DNA of 64,000 nucleotides from positions 1-64,000 of the forward strand of contig CAIMCD010000014.1 of the NCBI GenBank assembly GCA_903839405.1, given 5' to 3'. Under the pieces are notes generated by a model that was not told where the DNA came from, made no database searches, and worked only from the letters and a program-made list of their open reading frames with translations. Made by a program: the position numbers and the translations under genes. This document shows, piece by piece, positions 49,387-58,960 of the stretch. Positions within the stretch are counted from its first letter, which is position 1. The number at the start of each line of letters is the position of its first letter. Source of the DNA: an uncultured Chlorobiaceae bacterium (lineage in GTDB: Bacteria > Bacteroidota > Chlorobiia > Chlorobiales > Chlorobiaceae).

Positions 49387-50190
49387 ATGGAAAAGATGAG
49401 CCGTGAGCTGGAGTGTGCCGTCAGGGCTGCCCGGGCAGCAGGAGCAATAACCCTTGAAAAATTCGGAGAGCTCTCTCATCCTGAAATCCAGGTAAAAGAG
49501 TTCAAGGATTTTGTCACGGAAGTTGACAAGGCATGTGAAGCCCTCATCAGCTCAATTATCTCGGAGAGTTTTCCCCGTGACAGCATGCTCTGCGAAGAGG
49601 GAACAATCATCAGCGGAGCGTCTGGTCGTACCTGGATTGTCGATCCGCTTGACGGAACCCTGAACTTCATCCACTCATTCCCGGTATTTGCCATAAGCAT
49701 TGCCCTGAAAGATAGTTCCGGAGAGCTGCTTGCGGGCGTTGTCTATCAACCGGTGCTTCAGGAGCTCTTTACCGCCCAGCGGGGAGAGGGCGCTTACCTG
49801 AACGGCAAACGAATCTCGATCTCCAGCCGCTCGAACAACGAGAGTTTTCTCTTTGCAACCGGCCTTCCCTTCAAGGAGTACAGCCACTATCTGGAATCCT
49901 ATATCGGCATGCTCAAGGAGGTTATTGAAGAGTCGGCCGGTATCCGGCGTGCAGGTTCGGCCGCAATTGATTTGGCCTATACCGCCTGCGGACGCTTTGA
50001 CGGCTTCTGGGAGTACAAGCTCTTTCCATGGGATTTTGCCGCCGGCGTGCTGCTTGTGCGTGAAGCTGGAGGAGTCGTGACCAACTTCGGGGGAGAGAGT
50101 GATGTTTTCAAAAAACAAAGCATTCTTGCCGGTAGCACCATCACCCATCCGCTGCTGCTTGAAAAAGCACTGAAACATTTTACAACCTAG
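49387..50190 (+). CDS. Inositol monophosphatase family protein (SuhB-like)
   Basis: This 267-residue phosphatase has the metal-binding motifs LCEEG, WIVDPLDGTLNFIHSFP and WDFAAGVLLVREAGG in family order, so the Mg-dependent active site is intact. Substrates in the family range from inositol phosphate and fructose-1,6-bisphosphate to 3'-phosphoadenosine phosphates, and SuhB also binds the transcription machinery in enterics. The sequence alone does not settle the substrate. A GTTATATT box lies about 49 nt upstream of the start, like that before rpmB and pnp. Confidence 0.92.
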   Translation: MEKMSRELECAVRAARAAGAITLEKFGELSHPEIQVKEFKDFVTEVDKACEALISSIISESFPRDSMLCEEGTIISGASGRTWIVDPLDGTLNFIHSFPVFAISIALKDSSGELLAGVVYQPVLQELFTAQRGEGAYLNGKRISISSRSNNESFLFATGLPFKEYSHYLESYIGMLKEVIEESAGIRRAGSAAIDLAYTACGRFDGFWEYKLFPWDFAAGVLLVREAGGVVTNFGGESDVFKKQSILAGSTITHPLLLEKALKHFTT

Positions 50191-50355
50191 TTTTCTGCCA
50201 GTTACCCCCGAATAACCCCACGCTCCCGAAAGAAGGGCAGCAGAGGATTTGAACCGGAAATCGTTCTTTAGTATCTTAGTAGTCAAAATTTTTCCATTAC
50301 AATTTGTCTTCATTTCCTGCACCCGCTCACCAGCGGCAGGAGCAACAATCAGACT

Positions 50356-51759
50356 ATGCTCATTCAGCAGCGCACGCTTCAAAAAGAGGTCTCCCTCTGG
50401 GGAACAGGATTGCACACCGGCAAAGAGTGTATGATCACCTTTAAACCCGCCCCGGTCAACTACGGCTACCGTTTTATCCGGACTGATATTGAAAACAGTC
50501 CTGAAATCCCTGCCCTGATTGAAAATGTGGTTGATGTCCTGCGCGGCACCACCATCGGTCTCAACGGCGTCAAGGTTCATACAACCGAACATGTGCTCGG
50601 CGCTCTCTATGGGCTCCAGATCGATAATTGCCGTATTGAGATGAACGGCCCGGAACCTCCGGTTATGGATGGCAGCTCACACCCGTTTGCCGAAGCCTTG
50701 CTCAACGCCGGGTTTCAGGAGCAGGATGAGCCGAAAAACTATCTGGTTATTGATGAGACGATTGAGTTCCATGATGCTGATAACAGTGTAGACATTGTCG
50801 CCCTGCCACTCGACAGCTTCCGCATTACCGTGATGGTGGATTACAAAAATCCGGCACTCGGCTCACAGCACTCCGGCCTCTTTGACCTGCAGGAGGAGTT
50901 TTTCACCGAGTTCTCTCCATCGAGAACCTTCTGCTTCCTGAGTGAAGTTGAAACGCTTGCAAATCAGGGTATCATCAGGGGTGGTGACGTGGACAACGCG
51001 ATTGTCATTATTGACAAGCCGATGGAGCAGGAGGAACTGAGCGCCCTGAGTGAAAAACTCGGCATTGAGAGCGAACACCTGGTGCTGGGTGAAAACGGCA
51101 TTCTGAACAACCGCGAACTGCGCTTCAAAAACGAGCCGGCCCGCCATAAACTGCTTGATCTGCTTGGCGATATCGCCCTTTTGGGTATGCCGATCAAGGC
51201 CCAGGTGCTTGCCGCACGTCCCGGCCATGCTTCAAATGTGGAGTTTGTCAAGCAACTCAAAAAATATGCCGACCGCAACAAGCTTGCCCGGCAGTACCAG
51301 CACGAGAAAAAAGCCGGAGTTATTTTTGACATCAACGCCATCCAGAATATTCTCCCGCACCGCTACCCCTTCCTCTTGATTGACAAGATTGTCGAGTTCA
51401 AACTTGATGAAAGCATTGTATCGATCAAAAACGTCACCATGAACGAGCCCTTCTTCCAGGGCCATTTTCCCGGCAACCCCATCATGCCGGGCGTGCTGAT
51501 TCTCGAAGCCATGGCCCAGACCGGCGGCATCATGATGCTCAATGGCAACGACAACATCAAGGAGAGCGTGGTCTACTTCATGGGAATTGACAAGGCTCGC
51601 TTCCGCAAACCGGTGCTTCCGGGCGATACGCTTGTAATTGAAGCCACCATGACCAACAAGCGCAGAAGCGTCTGCCAGTTTGATGCCAAAGCCTATGTAC
51701 GGGGTGAACTGGTTTGCGAAGCATCCCTTATGGCAACCGTTGTACAAAAAAACAAGTAA
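50356..51759 (+). CDS. lpxC: Bifunctional LpxC deacetylase / FabZ dehydratase
   Basis: Two lipid enzymes are fused in one 467-residue chain. Residues 1-310 are UDP-3-O-acyl-GlcNAc deacetylase LpxC, the committed step of lipid A synthesis, with the zinc motif [13 protein letters not shown] and [11 protein letters not shown]. Residues about 320-467 are the hotdog dehydratase FabZ, with [14 protein letters not shown] and the active-site [20 protein letters not shown]. Such fusions occur in Bacteroidetes and Chlorobi. One gene thus ties the supply of hydroxyacyl chains to their use. The gene is flanked by a weak hairpin downstream. Confidence 0.96.
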   Translation: MLIQQRTLQKEVSLWGTGLHTGKECMITFKPAPVNYGYRFIRTDIENSPEIPALIENVVDVLRGTTIGLNGVKVHTTEHVLGALYGLQIDNCRIEMNGPEPPVMDGSSHPFAEALLNAGFQEQDEPKNYLVIDETIEFHDADNSVDIVALPLDSFRITVMVDYKNPALGSQHSGLFDLQEEFFTEFSPSRTFCFLSEVETLANQGIIRGGDVDNAIVIIDKPMEQEELSALSEKLGIESEHLVLGENGILNNRELRFKNEPARHKLLDLLGDIALLGMPIKAQVLAARPGHASNVEFVKQLKKYADRNKLARQYQHEKKAGVIFDINAIQNILPHRYPFLLIDKIVEFKLDESIVSIKNVTMNEPFFQGHFPGNPIMPGVLILEAMAQTGGIMMLNGNDNIKESVVYFMGIDKARFRKPVLPGDTLVIEATMTNKRRSVCQFDAKAYVRGELVCEASLMATVVQKNK

Positions 51760-51777
51760 GAACCCCATTTGATGATA

Positions 51778-51810
51778 GAGGCGCTCTGCTGCAAAACGGC
51801 AGAACGCCTC
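51778..51810. terminator. Hairpin after lpxC-fabZ
   Basis: GAGGCG-C-TCTGC (51778-51789) pairs with GCAGA-A-CGCCTC (51799-51810) with one mismatch and a 9-nt loop. The following T run is poor. It lies in the convergent gap to the pgsA-like gene. Confidence 0.5.
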
Positions 51811-51856
51811 TGTTGCGGGCCTTTCAGGGCGCACTCCTCCACATTTCATAAACAAG

Positions 51857-51976
51857 TTATCAACACCTCTTCCCATGATGTGCAGAAGCGTACGGGAACC
51901 ACTAACCCTCTTTTTATCAATAAGTTAATCCCGCTCAACAGCAATTTCTGCTTTTCGGTGGATAAAGTTATCAATA
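51857..51976. other. Cluster of DnaA-box-like 9-mers in a convergent gap
   Basis: Four 9-mers near the DnaA box TTATCCACA occur within 120 bp of gene-free DNA: TTATCAACA (51857-51865), TTATCAATA (51914-51922), GGTGGATAA, which is TTATCCACC on the minus strand (51957-51965), and TTATCAATA (51968-51976). Each differs from the consensus at one to two positions. The gap also has an AT-rich run near 51910. The role is uncertain; see findings. Confidence 0.35.
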
Positions 51977-52016
51977 TTGAGGCGAGTGTATAAGGGGGTG
52001 CCGTAAACGAGGTAGC

Positions 52017-52571
52017 TCAGGCCTTGTACTCCAGGCCGTTATGAATCCGGTAGAACCGCACACAGTACTGGACAAAGGAGTAGAAGAGCATGGCCGTGGA
52101 GAGATATAAAAAGAACTCCTTGACGGGGTAGAGTTTAAAAAAAGGATGTGGCCAGACCATGGCAATAAACATCATGGAGACAAAACCGACGGCCCACTTC
52201 CCCGGCCAAAGGGAGGTTGTGACCACCGCATAGCGGAAGCGGACATAGGCTGCACCGGCAAAAATCAGCATATCGCGCAGCACGGCAAAGAGCACAAACC
52301 AGAGGGGAAGCTGACCAACCCAGAGAAAATAAACCGCTACAGAGGCCAAGCAAAGCTTGTCGGCCAGAGGATCAAGAATTTTACCCGCATCAGAGACCTG
52401 GTTGGTCCAGCGGGCCGTCTGGCCGTCGAACCAGTCGCTCAGAACCGCTATCACCATGATAATGATAGCAATTCTGATATTGCCCGTATGAAAGTAATAG
52501 AGAAACCAGGGAATCAGTATTACCCTCAACAGGCTCAGAGAATTTGGCAGATTAAAGATAGGGCCTTCCAC
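52017..52571 (-). CDS. pgsA: CDP-alcohol phosphatidyltransferase, PgsA-like
   Basis: This 184-residue inner-membrane enzyme has four or five transmembrane segments and the complete CDP-alcohol phosphotransferase motif DGQTARWTNQVSDAGKILDPLAD (D-G-x2-A-R-x8-G-x3-D-x3-D) near residue 50. The most likely activity is phosphatidylglycerophosphate synthase, which makes phosphatidylglycerol, an important lipid in photosynthetic membranes. Related enzymes using other alcohols share the motif, so the substrate is inferred. It is convergent with lpxC-fabZ and lies 73 bp beyond the ruvC stop codon. Confidence 0.88.
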   Translation of the reverse strand: MEGPIFNLPNSLSLLRVILIPWFLYYFHTGNIRIAIIIMVIAVLSDWFDGQTARWTNQVSDAGKILDPLADKLCLASVAVYFLWVGQLPLWFVLFAVLRDMLIFAGAAYVRFRYAVVTTSLWPGKWAVGFVSMMFIAMVWPHPFFKLYPVKEFFLYLSTAMLFYSFVQYCVRFYRIHNGLEYKA

Positions 52572-52644
52572 AGCTAAGAATTTATGATTTCACTCCATTG
52601 CAGACTCTTTCAACACACACCGGCTCTCTTTTGGCTGGCTAAAA

Positions 52645-53208
52645 CTACCGGATAACCAGACCGGGAGAGGCGCGCACAAAGGACGACCAGTTTGAGCCTC
52701 CCCTTCCACTTTTTTTCTCCGGCAAAAAAGCCTCCCGACTCTCCCCTCTGAGCAAATCGCAAAGAGCAATGCCAAGAGCGTCACTGATATCATAAGGCTT
52801 GGGCGGCTCCGTCATGCCGAGCATTCTTGAGACCATAAAGGCAACCTGCTCCTTGCTGGCCGCCCCTTTTCCGGTTATGGCCGATTTCATTGCCCGGGGA
52901 GCATACTCATGCAACTGAAGATTCCGGTTCATCACCAGGGCGATAATGGCACCACGCACCTGGCCGAGCTTCAGGGCCGACTGGACATTGCGGCTTAAAA
53001 ACGCCGTTTCAAGCGCCACCCGTTCAGGCTGAAACTCCCCAATAACCCGTTCAAGCTCCCGATAGATTTCACCAATCCGCTCTGGATGGCCCTTTGCCGG
53101 ATGAAGCCGGATAACACCGCTTGAAAGAACACGGTACCGGTCACCTTCACCGCTAATCACCCCGTACCCGGTCTTCAGGCTTCCGGGATCAATCCCGAGT
53201 ACAATCAC
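52645..53208 (-). CDS. ruvC: Crossover junction endodeoxyribonuclease RuvC
   Basis: RuvC cuts Holliday junctions symmetrically. The 187-residue protein begins [18 protein letters not shown], with the first catalytic Asp at position 7. The second acid is in [20 protein letters not shown] and the last pair lies in [18 protein letters not shown]. The start codon is GTG at 53208, 8 nt after the yebC stop. The yebC-ruvC order is common in bacteria. ruvA is not seen here, and ruvB is 31 kb away. Confidence 0.96.
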   Translation of the reverse strand: MIVLGIDPGSLKTGYGVISGEGDRYRVLSSGVIRLHPAKGHPERIGEIYRELERVIGEFQPERVALETAFLSRNVQSALKLGQVRGAIIALVMNRNLQLHEYAPRAMKSAITGKGAASKEQVAFMVSRMLGMTEPPKPYDISDALGIALCDLLRGESREAFLPEKKSGRGGSNWSSFVRASPGLVIR

Positions 53209-53216
53209 AGGGAAGC

Positions 53217-53969
53217 CTATTCGTTTAAGCTGTTCATGGCACTCTCGCTGATCTCCATGTTGCTGAAGACCGAAAGTACATCATCATTGCCTTCAAGCGC
53301 ATCAATCAGCCGGATCACCTTCTGGGCATCATCGGCTTCAAGCTCAATATAGTTTTCCGGTATCAGGTCGGTCTTGGCATTCTCATACACAATACCGGCA
53401 TCGTCAAGCGCTTTCTTGGCCGTTTCAAGCTCTCGGACATCGGTTATAACCGTATAGTAGTTCTCATCATCGCTGCCGAGATCTTCAAGACCAGCATCAA
53501 GCAGCAGCTCCATCAATGTCTCCTCTCCAGCGGCCGATTTCAGCACATCAAGGGAGCCCTTGCGCTGGAACATCCAGCCAACACTGCCGCTCTCGCCAAG
53601 GGTACCGCTGTTGCGGCTCATAATGTGACGCAGATCCGCCACCGTCCGGTTGCGATTGTCGGTTGCCGTCTCGATAATCAGGGCAATCCCGGCAGGGCCA
53701 TACCCTTCATAGGTAATTTCGTCATAGGTCACCCCCTCAAGCTCGCCGGTGCCCTTTTTCACCGCCCGCTGAATATTATCCATCGGCATGGAGTTCGCCC
53801 TTGCCGTATCAATAGCAAGTCGGAGACGGGGATTGCCGGAAGGGTCGCCGCCACCCATTTTTGCCGCAATGGTAATCTCCTTGACCAGTTTGGTGAACAA
53901 ACTGCCCCTTTTCTGATCGGTAGCCGCCTTTTTTCGTTTAATGGTGGCCCATTTGCTGTGTCCTGACAT
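53217..53969 (-). CDS. yebC: YebC/PmpR-family (TACO1) protein
   Basis: This 250-residue protein begins [22 protein letters not shown], the invariant family N-terminus. Other typical segments are [26 protein letters not shown] and [14 protein letters not shown]. YebC proteins act as transcriptional regulators in some species and help ribosomes through proline stretches in others. It heads the yebC-ruvC pair and is divergent from pheA across 117 bp. Confidence 0.97.
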   Translation of the reverse strand: MSGHSKWATIKRKKAATDQKRGSLFTKLVKEITIAAKMGGGDPSGNPRLRLAIDTARANSMPMDNIQRAVKKGTGELEGVTYDEITYEGYGPAGIALIIETATDNRNRTVADLRHIMSRNSGTLGESGSVGWMFQRKGSLDVLKSAAGEETLMELLLDAGLEDLGSDDENYYTVITDVRELETAKKALDDAGIVYENAKTDLIPENYIELEADDAQKVIRLIDALEGNDDVLSVFSNMEISESAMNSLNE

Positions 53970-54086
53970 GATAAAAAACTGCTGATTTAGTATTACCGAA
54001 ACACCCCGCCTATGATAATAGATTTATTTTCTTTAAATAAAACCAAATCTAACGGCATTAGTGCAAGTTAATCACAAGAAAAAATA

Positions 54087-54929
54087 ATGGCAAACTTGAT
54101 GATCGCCTATCAGGGCGAACCCGGCGCCTACAGTGAAATCGCAGCCCTGAGGGTTGGCGTGCCGAAACCCTTTGAATCATTTGAAGAGGTGTTTTCGGCT
54201 GTGGAAAACCGCGCAGTCGATTATGCCGTCATCCCGATCGAAAACTCACTCGGCGGAAGTATTCATCAAAACTACGACCTGCTGCTCCAGCATCCGCTCA
54301 CCATTGTGGCCGAAACCTTTGTGAAGGTGGAGCACTGCCTGCTCGGCGTTCACGGAGCTTCAATCGAGGGTGCCCAAAAGGTACTCTCCCACCCCCAGGC
54401 ACTGGCCCAGTGCCGCAATTTTTTTGCGACCCATAAACATCTGAGAGCTGAAGTTGCCTATGACACGGCCGGCAGCGCCAAAATGATCGCCGCTGAAAAA
54501 GATGCCACAAAGCTTGCCATCGCCTCCAAACGGGCCGGAGAGCTCTACGGGCTTGAAATCCTGCAGGAGAACCTTGCCGATGAAGAGTGGAACATAACCC
54601 GCTTTTTCTGTATTGCCCATCCAGACTCTCCCGGGGTACACCACCCTGAAACTGCGACCGAGAGCGCCCAATTCAAAACATCCATAGTCTTTACCTTGCC
54701 GAACGAGCAGGGCTCGCTCTTCAAGGCACTTGCCACCTTTGCCATGCGGGAAATTGATTTGACCAAAATCGAGTCGCGACCCTTCAGGAAAAAAGCCTTT
54801 GAGTATCTCTTCTATGTCGATTTTATCGGTCACCAGGAGGAGAAGAATATCCACAACGCCCTCTCCCATCTCAGGGAGTTCGCCACCATGGTCACGGTGC
54901 TTGGAAGTTACGGAGTGGTAAGCGAATGA
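54087..54929 (+). CDS. pheA: Prephenate dehydratase
   Basis: PheA turns prephenate into phenylpyruvate for phenylalanine synthesis. It is a monofunctional 280-residue enzyme without a chorismate mutase domain. The PDT domain begins AYQGEPGAYSEIAA and has NRAVDYAVIPIENSLGGSIHQNYDLL. The conserved TRF-type motif is NITRFFCIA. A C-terminal ACT domain with ESRPFRKKAFEYLFYVDF binds phenylalanine for feedback inhibition. The stop overlaps the polA start as ATGA, so the two genes are coupled. Confidence 0.97.
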   Translation: MANLMIAYQGEPGAYSEIAALRVGVPKPFESFEEVFSAVENRAVDYAVIPIENSLGGSIHQNYDLLLQHPLTIVAETFVKVEHCLLGVHGASIEGAQKVLSHPQALAQCRNFFATHKHLRAEVAYDTAGSAKMIAAEKDATKLAIASKRAGELYGLEILQENLADEEWNITRFFCIAHPDSPGVHHPETATESAQFKTSIVFTLPNEQGSLFKALATFAMREIDLTKIESRPFRKKAFEYLFYVDFIGHQEEKNIHNALSHLREFATMVTVLGSYGVVSE

Positions 54930-57766
54930 GCAACCGGCAACTGGAGTTCTTTCCTCCCCTGCAGGCGCCGGTTGCCCTTGCAGAACCGGCAACCGGCCGT
55001 GAAAAACCAGGGCTCTTTCTGCTTGACGGCATGGCCATTGTCTACCGGGCATTTTTTGCTTTGCAGCGGGCCGGTATGACCGCACGGGACGGCACACCGA
55101 CCGGAGCGATTTACGGCTTTCTGACGGCACTGCTTAAAATTCTGGAAACCTACAAACCTGACTATCTCGCGGCGGTATTTGACAGCAAGGAAAAAACCTT
55201 CCGCCACGACCTTTACCCGCTCTACAAAGCCAATCGTCCGGCTCCGCCTGAAGATCTCATTCAGCAGCTCGACCTGATTTTTGAGCTGCTCGAAGCCTTC
55301 GGTATTCCGCTCATCAAAACCCCCGGATTTGAGGCCGACGACCTTATCGGCACCACGGCCCGGATATTTGAACCGGTATGCCGCATCGTTATTGTCTCAC
55401 CCGATAAAGATCTTGCCCAACTGGTGCACGACGGGGTACAAATCCTCAAGCCCGGCAAAAACCAGAACGAGCTTGAACTGCTTGGCGCAGAAGAAATTGC
55501 CGCACAGTACGGGGTTCCGCCCGCGCTCTTTTGCGACATGCTCTCGCTCTGTGGAGACAGCTCGGACAATATTCCCGGAGCCAAAGGAATAGGGCCAAAA
55601 ACCGCCTCCACCCTGCTCACCAAATACGGCTCCCTGGAGAATATCTACAACCATCTGGACGATCTCTCGCCGAAAAACCGCCATAGCCTTGAAGAGTTCC
55701 GGCCACAGCTTGAGTTGATAAAAACGCTGGTCACCATACGCACCGACCTGCCCGTCCAGGTTACCCTCCAGGAGCTGGCCTGCGGAGAACCGGATACCGG
55801 TAAACTCTATCCTCTCCTGCAAAAGCTCGAACTGAAAACCATTGCATCCAGGCTCCCGGCCGTGTTCAGCAAATTTCTGCATACTCCTGCCCCGGCCCCG
55901 GAAGCTCCCCTACCTGAACATGCCCCACTGCTCCAGCCATCTGAGCCGCCACCGCTCCTTGCGGCTGTAAACCGTGCTGACTATAGAAGAGTCTCGACAG
56001 AGGAGGAGCTGGTTTCGCTGCTCCAATCCCTTGAGGGCACGACCCGGCTTGCCGTTGATACCGAAACAACCAGCCTGGACACTTTTGAAGCCGAACTGGC
56101 AGGCCTCTCACTCTCGGCAGAAAAGGGAAAAGCCCGCTTTATCTCCTTTATCCAGAGCGATCTAAATCGCCAAAAAGCGCTGGAGCTGCTCCGGCCCATG
56201 CTTGAAAGTCCCGAACTGCCAAAAACCGGCCAGAACCTCAAGTACGATATCATGGTTCTGAAAAAATATGGCATCGCCCTCTCGCCGGTCGGCTTTGATA
56301 CCATGCTTGCCAGCTATGTGCTCAATGCGGAGGAGAAGCACAACCTTGATGACCTGGCCGCACGCCATCTCGCCCTCAAGACCACAACCTTTGAGGAGCT
56401 GACCGGAACCGGGAAAACAAAACTGCATATTTTTGACGTCGACCCGCAAAAGCTCTCCGACTACGGCTGCCAGGATGCCGATCTGGCCCTCCAGCTTGAA
56501 GAGGAGTTCCAGAAACAACTTGATGCTGAACCCGAGATGCTCCGGCTCTGCCAGGAGATCGAGTTCCCCCTGGTAGAGGTTCTTGCTGAAATGGAGTATG
56601 CCGGCGTCAGCATCGACACCCGCCATCTTGCAGAGACATCTGAAACCGTCACCAAAGAGCTTACGCTCCTGACAGAAAAAATTTACAGCGCAACCGGCTC
56701 AACCTTCAACATTGACTCACCGAAGCAGCTCTCCCATATCCTCTTTGATGTGCTTGGCCTTCCGGCAAAAAAAGCCACAAAAACCGGTTTCTCCACCAAT
56801 GTGGAGGTGCTTGAGGAGCTTGCCATGCTCCACCCCGTTGCCCAGGATCTCCTCGAATACCGGAGCATGCAGAAACTCAAGACTACCTATATTGATGCAC
56901 TGCCAAAAATGCTCAACCCTTTGACCGGAAAACTCCACACCTCCTTCAATCAGCATATCACGGCCACCGGCAGGCTCTCCTCATCCAATCCAAACCTGCA
57001 GAATATTCCCATTCGTACCCCGCTTGGCCGGGAGATACGCAAGGCCTTCATCCCCTCTTCTCCGGAAAACTGGCTGCTCTCGGCCGATTACTCCCAGATC
57101 GAGTTGCGCATTGCCGCCGAAATATCCCAGGATCCCCAACTCATCGAGGCATTCCGCCATCGTGAAGATATCCATAGCGCAACGGCAAGAGTGATTTTTG
57201 ATACCGAGGAGATCACCCCGGATATGCGGCGCAAAGCAAAGGAGGTCAATTTTGGCGTCCTTTACGGCATCATGCCTTTCGGCCTTTCGCGTCGCCTCAA
57301 TATCCCCCAGAAAGAGGCCAAGGCCATTATCGACACCTATAAAACAAAATATCCAGGGCTCTTTTCAGCCCTTCAAGAGATTATTGAAGCGGGCAGAAAA
57401 AACGGTTATGTCTCCACCCTTCTCGGTCGTCGCCGATACATTGCCGATCTCACCAGCCGGAACAAAAACCTGCAAAATGCCGCAGAGCGAGCGGCCATGA
57501 ATACACCGATACAGGGCACAGCGGCCGACATCATCAAGTGCGCCATGAACCTCTGCAGCCGTCGCATGAAAGCAAAAGAGATGAAATCCGTCATGCTGCT
57601 GCAGGTGCATGACGAACTGCTCTTTGAGACGACGGATGAAGAAAAAGAGCCGCTTACGGTGCTGGTCAGAGAGGCAATGATTGATGCAGCAATAAGTTGC
57701 GGTCTAAAAACAATTCCGGTTGAAGTCGATACCGGCACAGGAAAAAACTGGCTTGAAGCCCATTAA
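54926..57766 (+). CDS. polA: DNA polymerase I
   Basis: Pol I fills gaps and removes primers in replication and repair. The 946-residue protein has the 5'-nuclease domain (LLDGMAIVYRAFFAL; SPDKDLAQLV; GDSSDNIPGAKGIGPKTA), then the 3'-5' exonuclease, which looks active: D378 and E380 in VDTETTSL, NLKYDIMVLKKYG and YGCQDADLALQL. In the polymerase domain motif A has D721 (ADYSQIELRIAA) and motif C has D896 (VHDELLF). It starts within the pheA stop codon. Confidence 0.98.
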   Translation: MSNRQLEFFPPLQAPVALAEPATGREKPGLFLLDGMAIVYRAFFALQRAGMTARDGTPTGAIYGFLTALLKILETYKPDYLAAVFDSKEKTFRHDLYPLYKANRPAPPEDLIQQLDLIFELLEAFGIPLIKTPGFEADDLIGTTARIFEPVCRIVIVSPDKDLAQLVHDGVQILKPGKNQNELELLGAEEIAAQYGVPPALFCDMLSLCGDSSDNIPGAKGIGPKTASTLLTKYGSLENIYNHLDDLSPKNRHSLEEFRPQLELIKTLVTIRTDLPVQVTLQELACGEPDTGKLYPLLQKLELKTIASRLPAVFSKFLHTPAPAPEAPLPEHAPLLQPSEPPPLLAAVNRADYRRVSTEEELVSLLQSLEGTTRLAVDTETTSLDTFEAELAGLSLSAEKGKARFISFIQSDLNRQKALELLRPMLESPELPKTGQNLKYDIMVLKKYGIALSPVGFDTMLASYVLNAEEKHNLDDLAARHLALKTTTFEELTGTGKTKLHIFDVDPQKLSDYGCQDADLALQLEEEFQKQLDAEPEMLRLCQEIEFPLVEVLAEMEYAGVSIDTRHLAETSETVTKELTLLTEKIYSATGSTFNIDSPKQLSHILFDVLGLPAKKATKTGFSTNVEVLEELAMLHPVAQDLLEYRSMQKLKTTYIDALPKMLNPLTGKLHTSFNQHITATGRLSSSNPNLQNIPIRTPLGREIRKAFIPSSPENWLLSADYSQIELRIAAEISQDPQLIEAFRHREDIHSATARVIFDTEEITPDMRRKAKEVNFGVLYGIMPFGLSRRLNIPQKEAKAIIDTYKTKYPGLFSALQEIIEAGRKNGYVSTLLGRRRYIADLTSRNKNLQNAAERAAMNTPIQGTAADIIKCAMNLCSRRMKAKEMKSVMLLQVHDELLFETTDEEKEPLTVLVREAMIDAAISCGLKTIPVEVDTGTGKNWLEAH

Positions 57767-57769
57767 TCA

Positions 57770-57799
57770 TTGACTTATCAAAAAAAGTTTTTTTATATT
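57770..57799 (+). promoter_or_regulatory. Candidate promoter for the envelope gene cluster
   Basis: TTGACT (57770-57775) and TATATT (57794-57799) are separated by 18 nt in a short gap after polA, 49 nt before the M23 peptidase start. The TATATTTG form also fits a Bacteroidetes-type TAnnTTTG box. Match only. Confidence 0.45.
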
Positions 57800-57848
57800 T
57801 GTCAATTGAAAGTGGCTTACCTGTTCAGACAAACCATCCGGATACCGC

Positions 57849-58631
57849 ATGTCTTCACAAAAACGGTTTATGACTCGGTCTGAATACGGCAGAAACAAGC
57901 GTAGGTTTCTGTTGATGCGGCACTTCAGTGGAACTCTTCTGTTTTTCGTGCTCCTCTTATCCTCTTTTTGCTCTACCTCTCCAGCTCTACTGGCCCAGGG
58001 AAAAAAACCGGCAGAGAGTGGCAAAGCTCCCGCATCAAAAACTACTGAAGGGGTACTGGCAACGACGGAACAAATGATTGAACAGTTAATTCAGCAGATT
58101 GATCGCCAAAAAGGCAACGACCCGGAAACCCAGGAACTTGCGGACAACCCCAATCCAACATCCCTGATTTCAAGCATACCCAATATCCGACCTGTCAGCG
58201 GTGGCGTTACCAGCCAGTTCGGCATGAGAGTGCACCCGATTTTCAATGTTCTGCTGTTTCACTCCGGCATTGATTTTTCTGCTGCAGTGGGAACCGTCGT
58301 GCAGTCAACCGGTGACGGCATTGTAGCGTTTTCCGGATATGACAAAGGCTATGGCCAGCTCGTCACCATCAATCACGGCTACGGCTATAAAACCATCTAT
58401 GCCCATCTCTCAAAATCGCTGGTGCGTCAGGGTCAGCAAATCAAACGTGGTGATATTATTGCCCTTTCAGGAAATACAGGGGTATCAACCGCTCCTCACC
58501 TGCACTACGAGGTCATCAAAGACAATGTCAAAGTCAATCCAACCGCTTATTTCTTTGATGAGAAAACTCCGGGCAAGTTCATCACCATACAACAAAAAAC
58601 TGTACCGGAACAAAGCGACAATCACTCTTAA
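57849..58631 (+). CDS. M23-family (LytM-type) metallopeptidase
   Basis: This 260-residue protein has a basic N-terminus, then a hydrophobic signal or anchor (about residues 26-48), a linker with a short coiled coil, and a LytM domain. The zinc ligands fit H138 and D142 (FHSGIDFSAAVG) and H219 (APHLHYEV), with H186 (YAHLSKS) catalytic, so it should be an active peptidoglycan endopeptidase. It heads a likely operon: the DUF2795 gene follows after 24 nt, then the Omp85 gene. An internal Met at residue 8 or 23 could be the true start. Confidence 0.9.
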   Translation: MSSQKRFMTRSEYGRNKRRFLLMRHFSGTLLFFVLLLSSFCSTSPALLAQGKKPAESGKAPASKTTEGVLATTEQMIEQLIQQIDRQKGNDPETQELADNPNPTSLISSIPNIRPVSGGVTSQFGMRVHPIFNVLLFHSGIDFSAAVGTVVQSTGDGIVAFSGYDKGYGQLVTINHGYGYKTIYAHLSKSLVRQGQQIKRGDIIALSGNTGVSTAPHLHYEVIKDNVKVNPTAYFFDEKTPGKFITIQQKTVPEQSDNHS

Positions 58632-58655
58632 ACTGAATAACTCAACCGACGTAGT

Positions 58656-58883
58656 ATGTACTGGAATTTAGACCTTGCCCGTTATATAGCCGATGCACCG
58701 TGGCCTGTAACAAAAGATGAACTGATCAATTACGCAAACAGAACCGGCGCTCCGCAGCAGGTTATCGAGAATTTGCTGGATCTTCCCGAAAGCGATGAGA
58801 TGTATGAAAGTCTTGACGAAATTTGGCCTGACTATCCTACTGACGAAGATTTTGGATACGGAGACGAAGAACCATTAACATAG
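58656..58883 (+). CDS. DUF2795 small acidic protein
   Basis: This is a 75-residue protein with an acidic C-terminal third (DEDFGYGDEEPLT). The core APWPVTKDELINYANRTGAPQQVIENLLDLP matches DUF2795: a hydrophobic-Pro-x-x-x-x-Glu-Leu head and a Leu-Leu-x-Leu-Pro tail. It has no signal or membrane helix and looks like a small helical cytosolic protein. It sits 24 nt after the M23 peptidase gene, in an envelope cluster. Function unknown. Confidence 0.82.
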   Translation: MYWNLDLARYIADAPWPVTKDELINYANRTGAPQQVIENLLDLPESDEMYESLDEIWPDYPTDEDFGYGDEEPLT

Positions 58884-58901
58884 GCTAAACGGCTCTCAGT
58901 G

Positions 58902-58911
58902 TTTTTTTTTT
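58902..58911 (+). repeat. T10 homopolymer upstream of the Omp85 gene
   Basis: Ten consecutive T follow the GTG at 58899-58901 and precede the coding region by 49 nt. Adding one T would put that GTG in frame with the Omp85 gene. See findings. Confidence 0.9.
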
Positions 58912-58960
58912 AACTAGTTCCAACAGCGTAAGGGCAGCTCTCTTCACCCTTGTTACCCTT

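Noticed and set aside
50248..50270. GGTTCAAATCC on the minus strand, like a tRNA T-loop
   Set aside because: The flanking bases do not form a T stem, and no acceptor, D or anticodon arm can be drawn around it.
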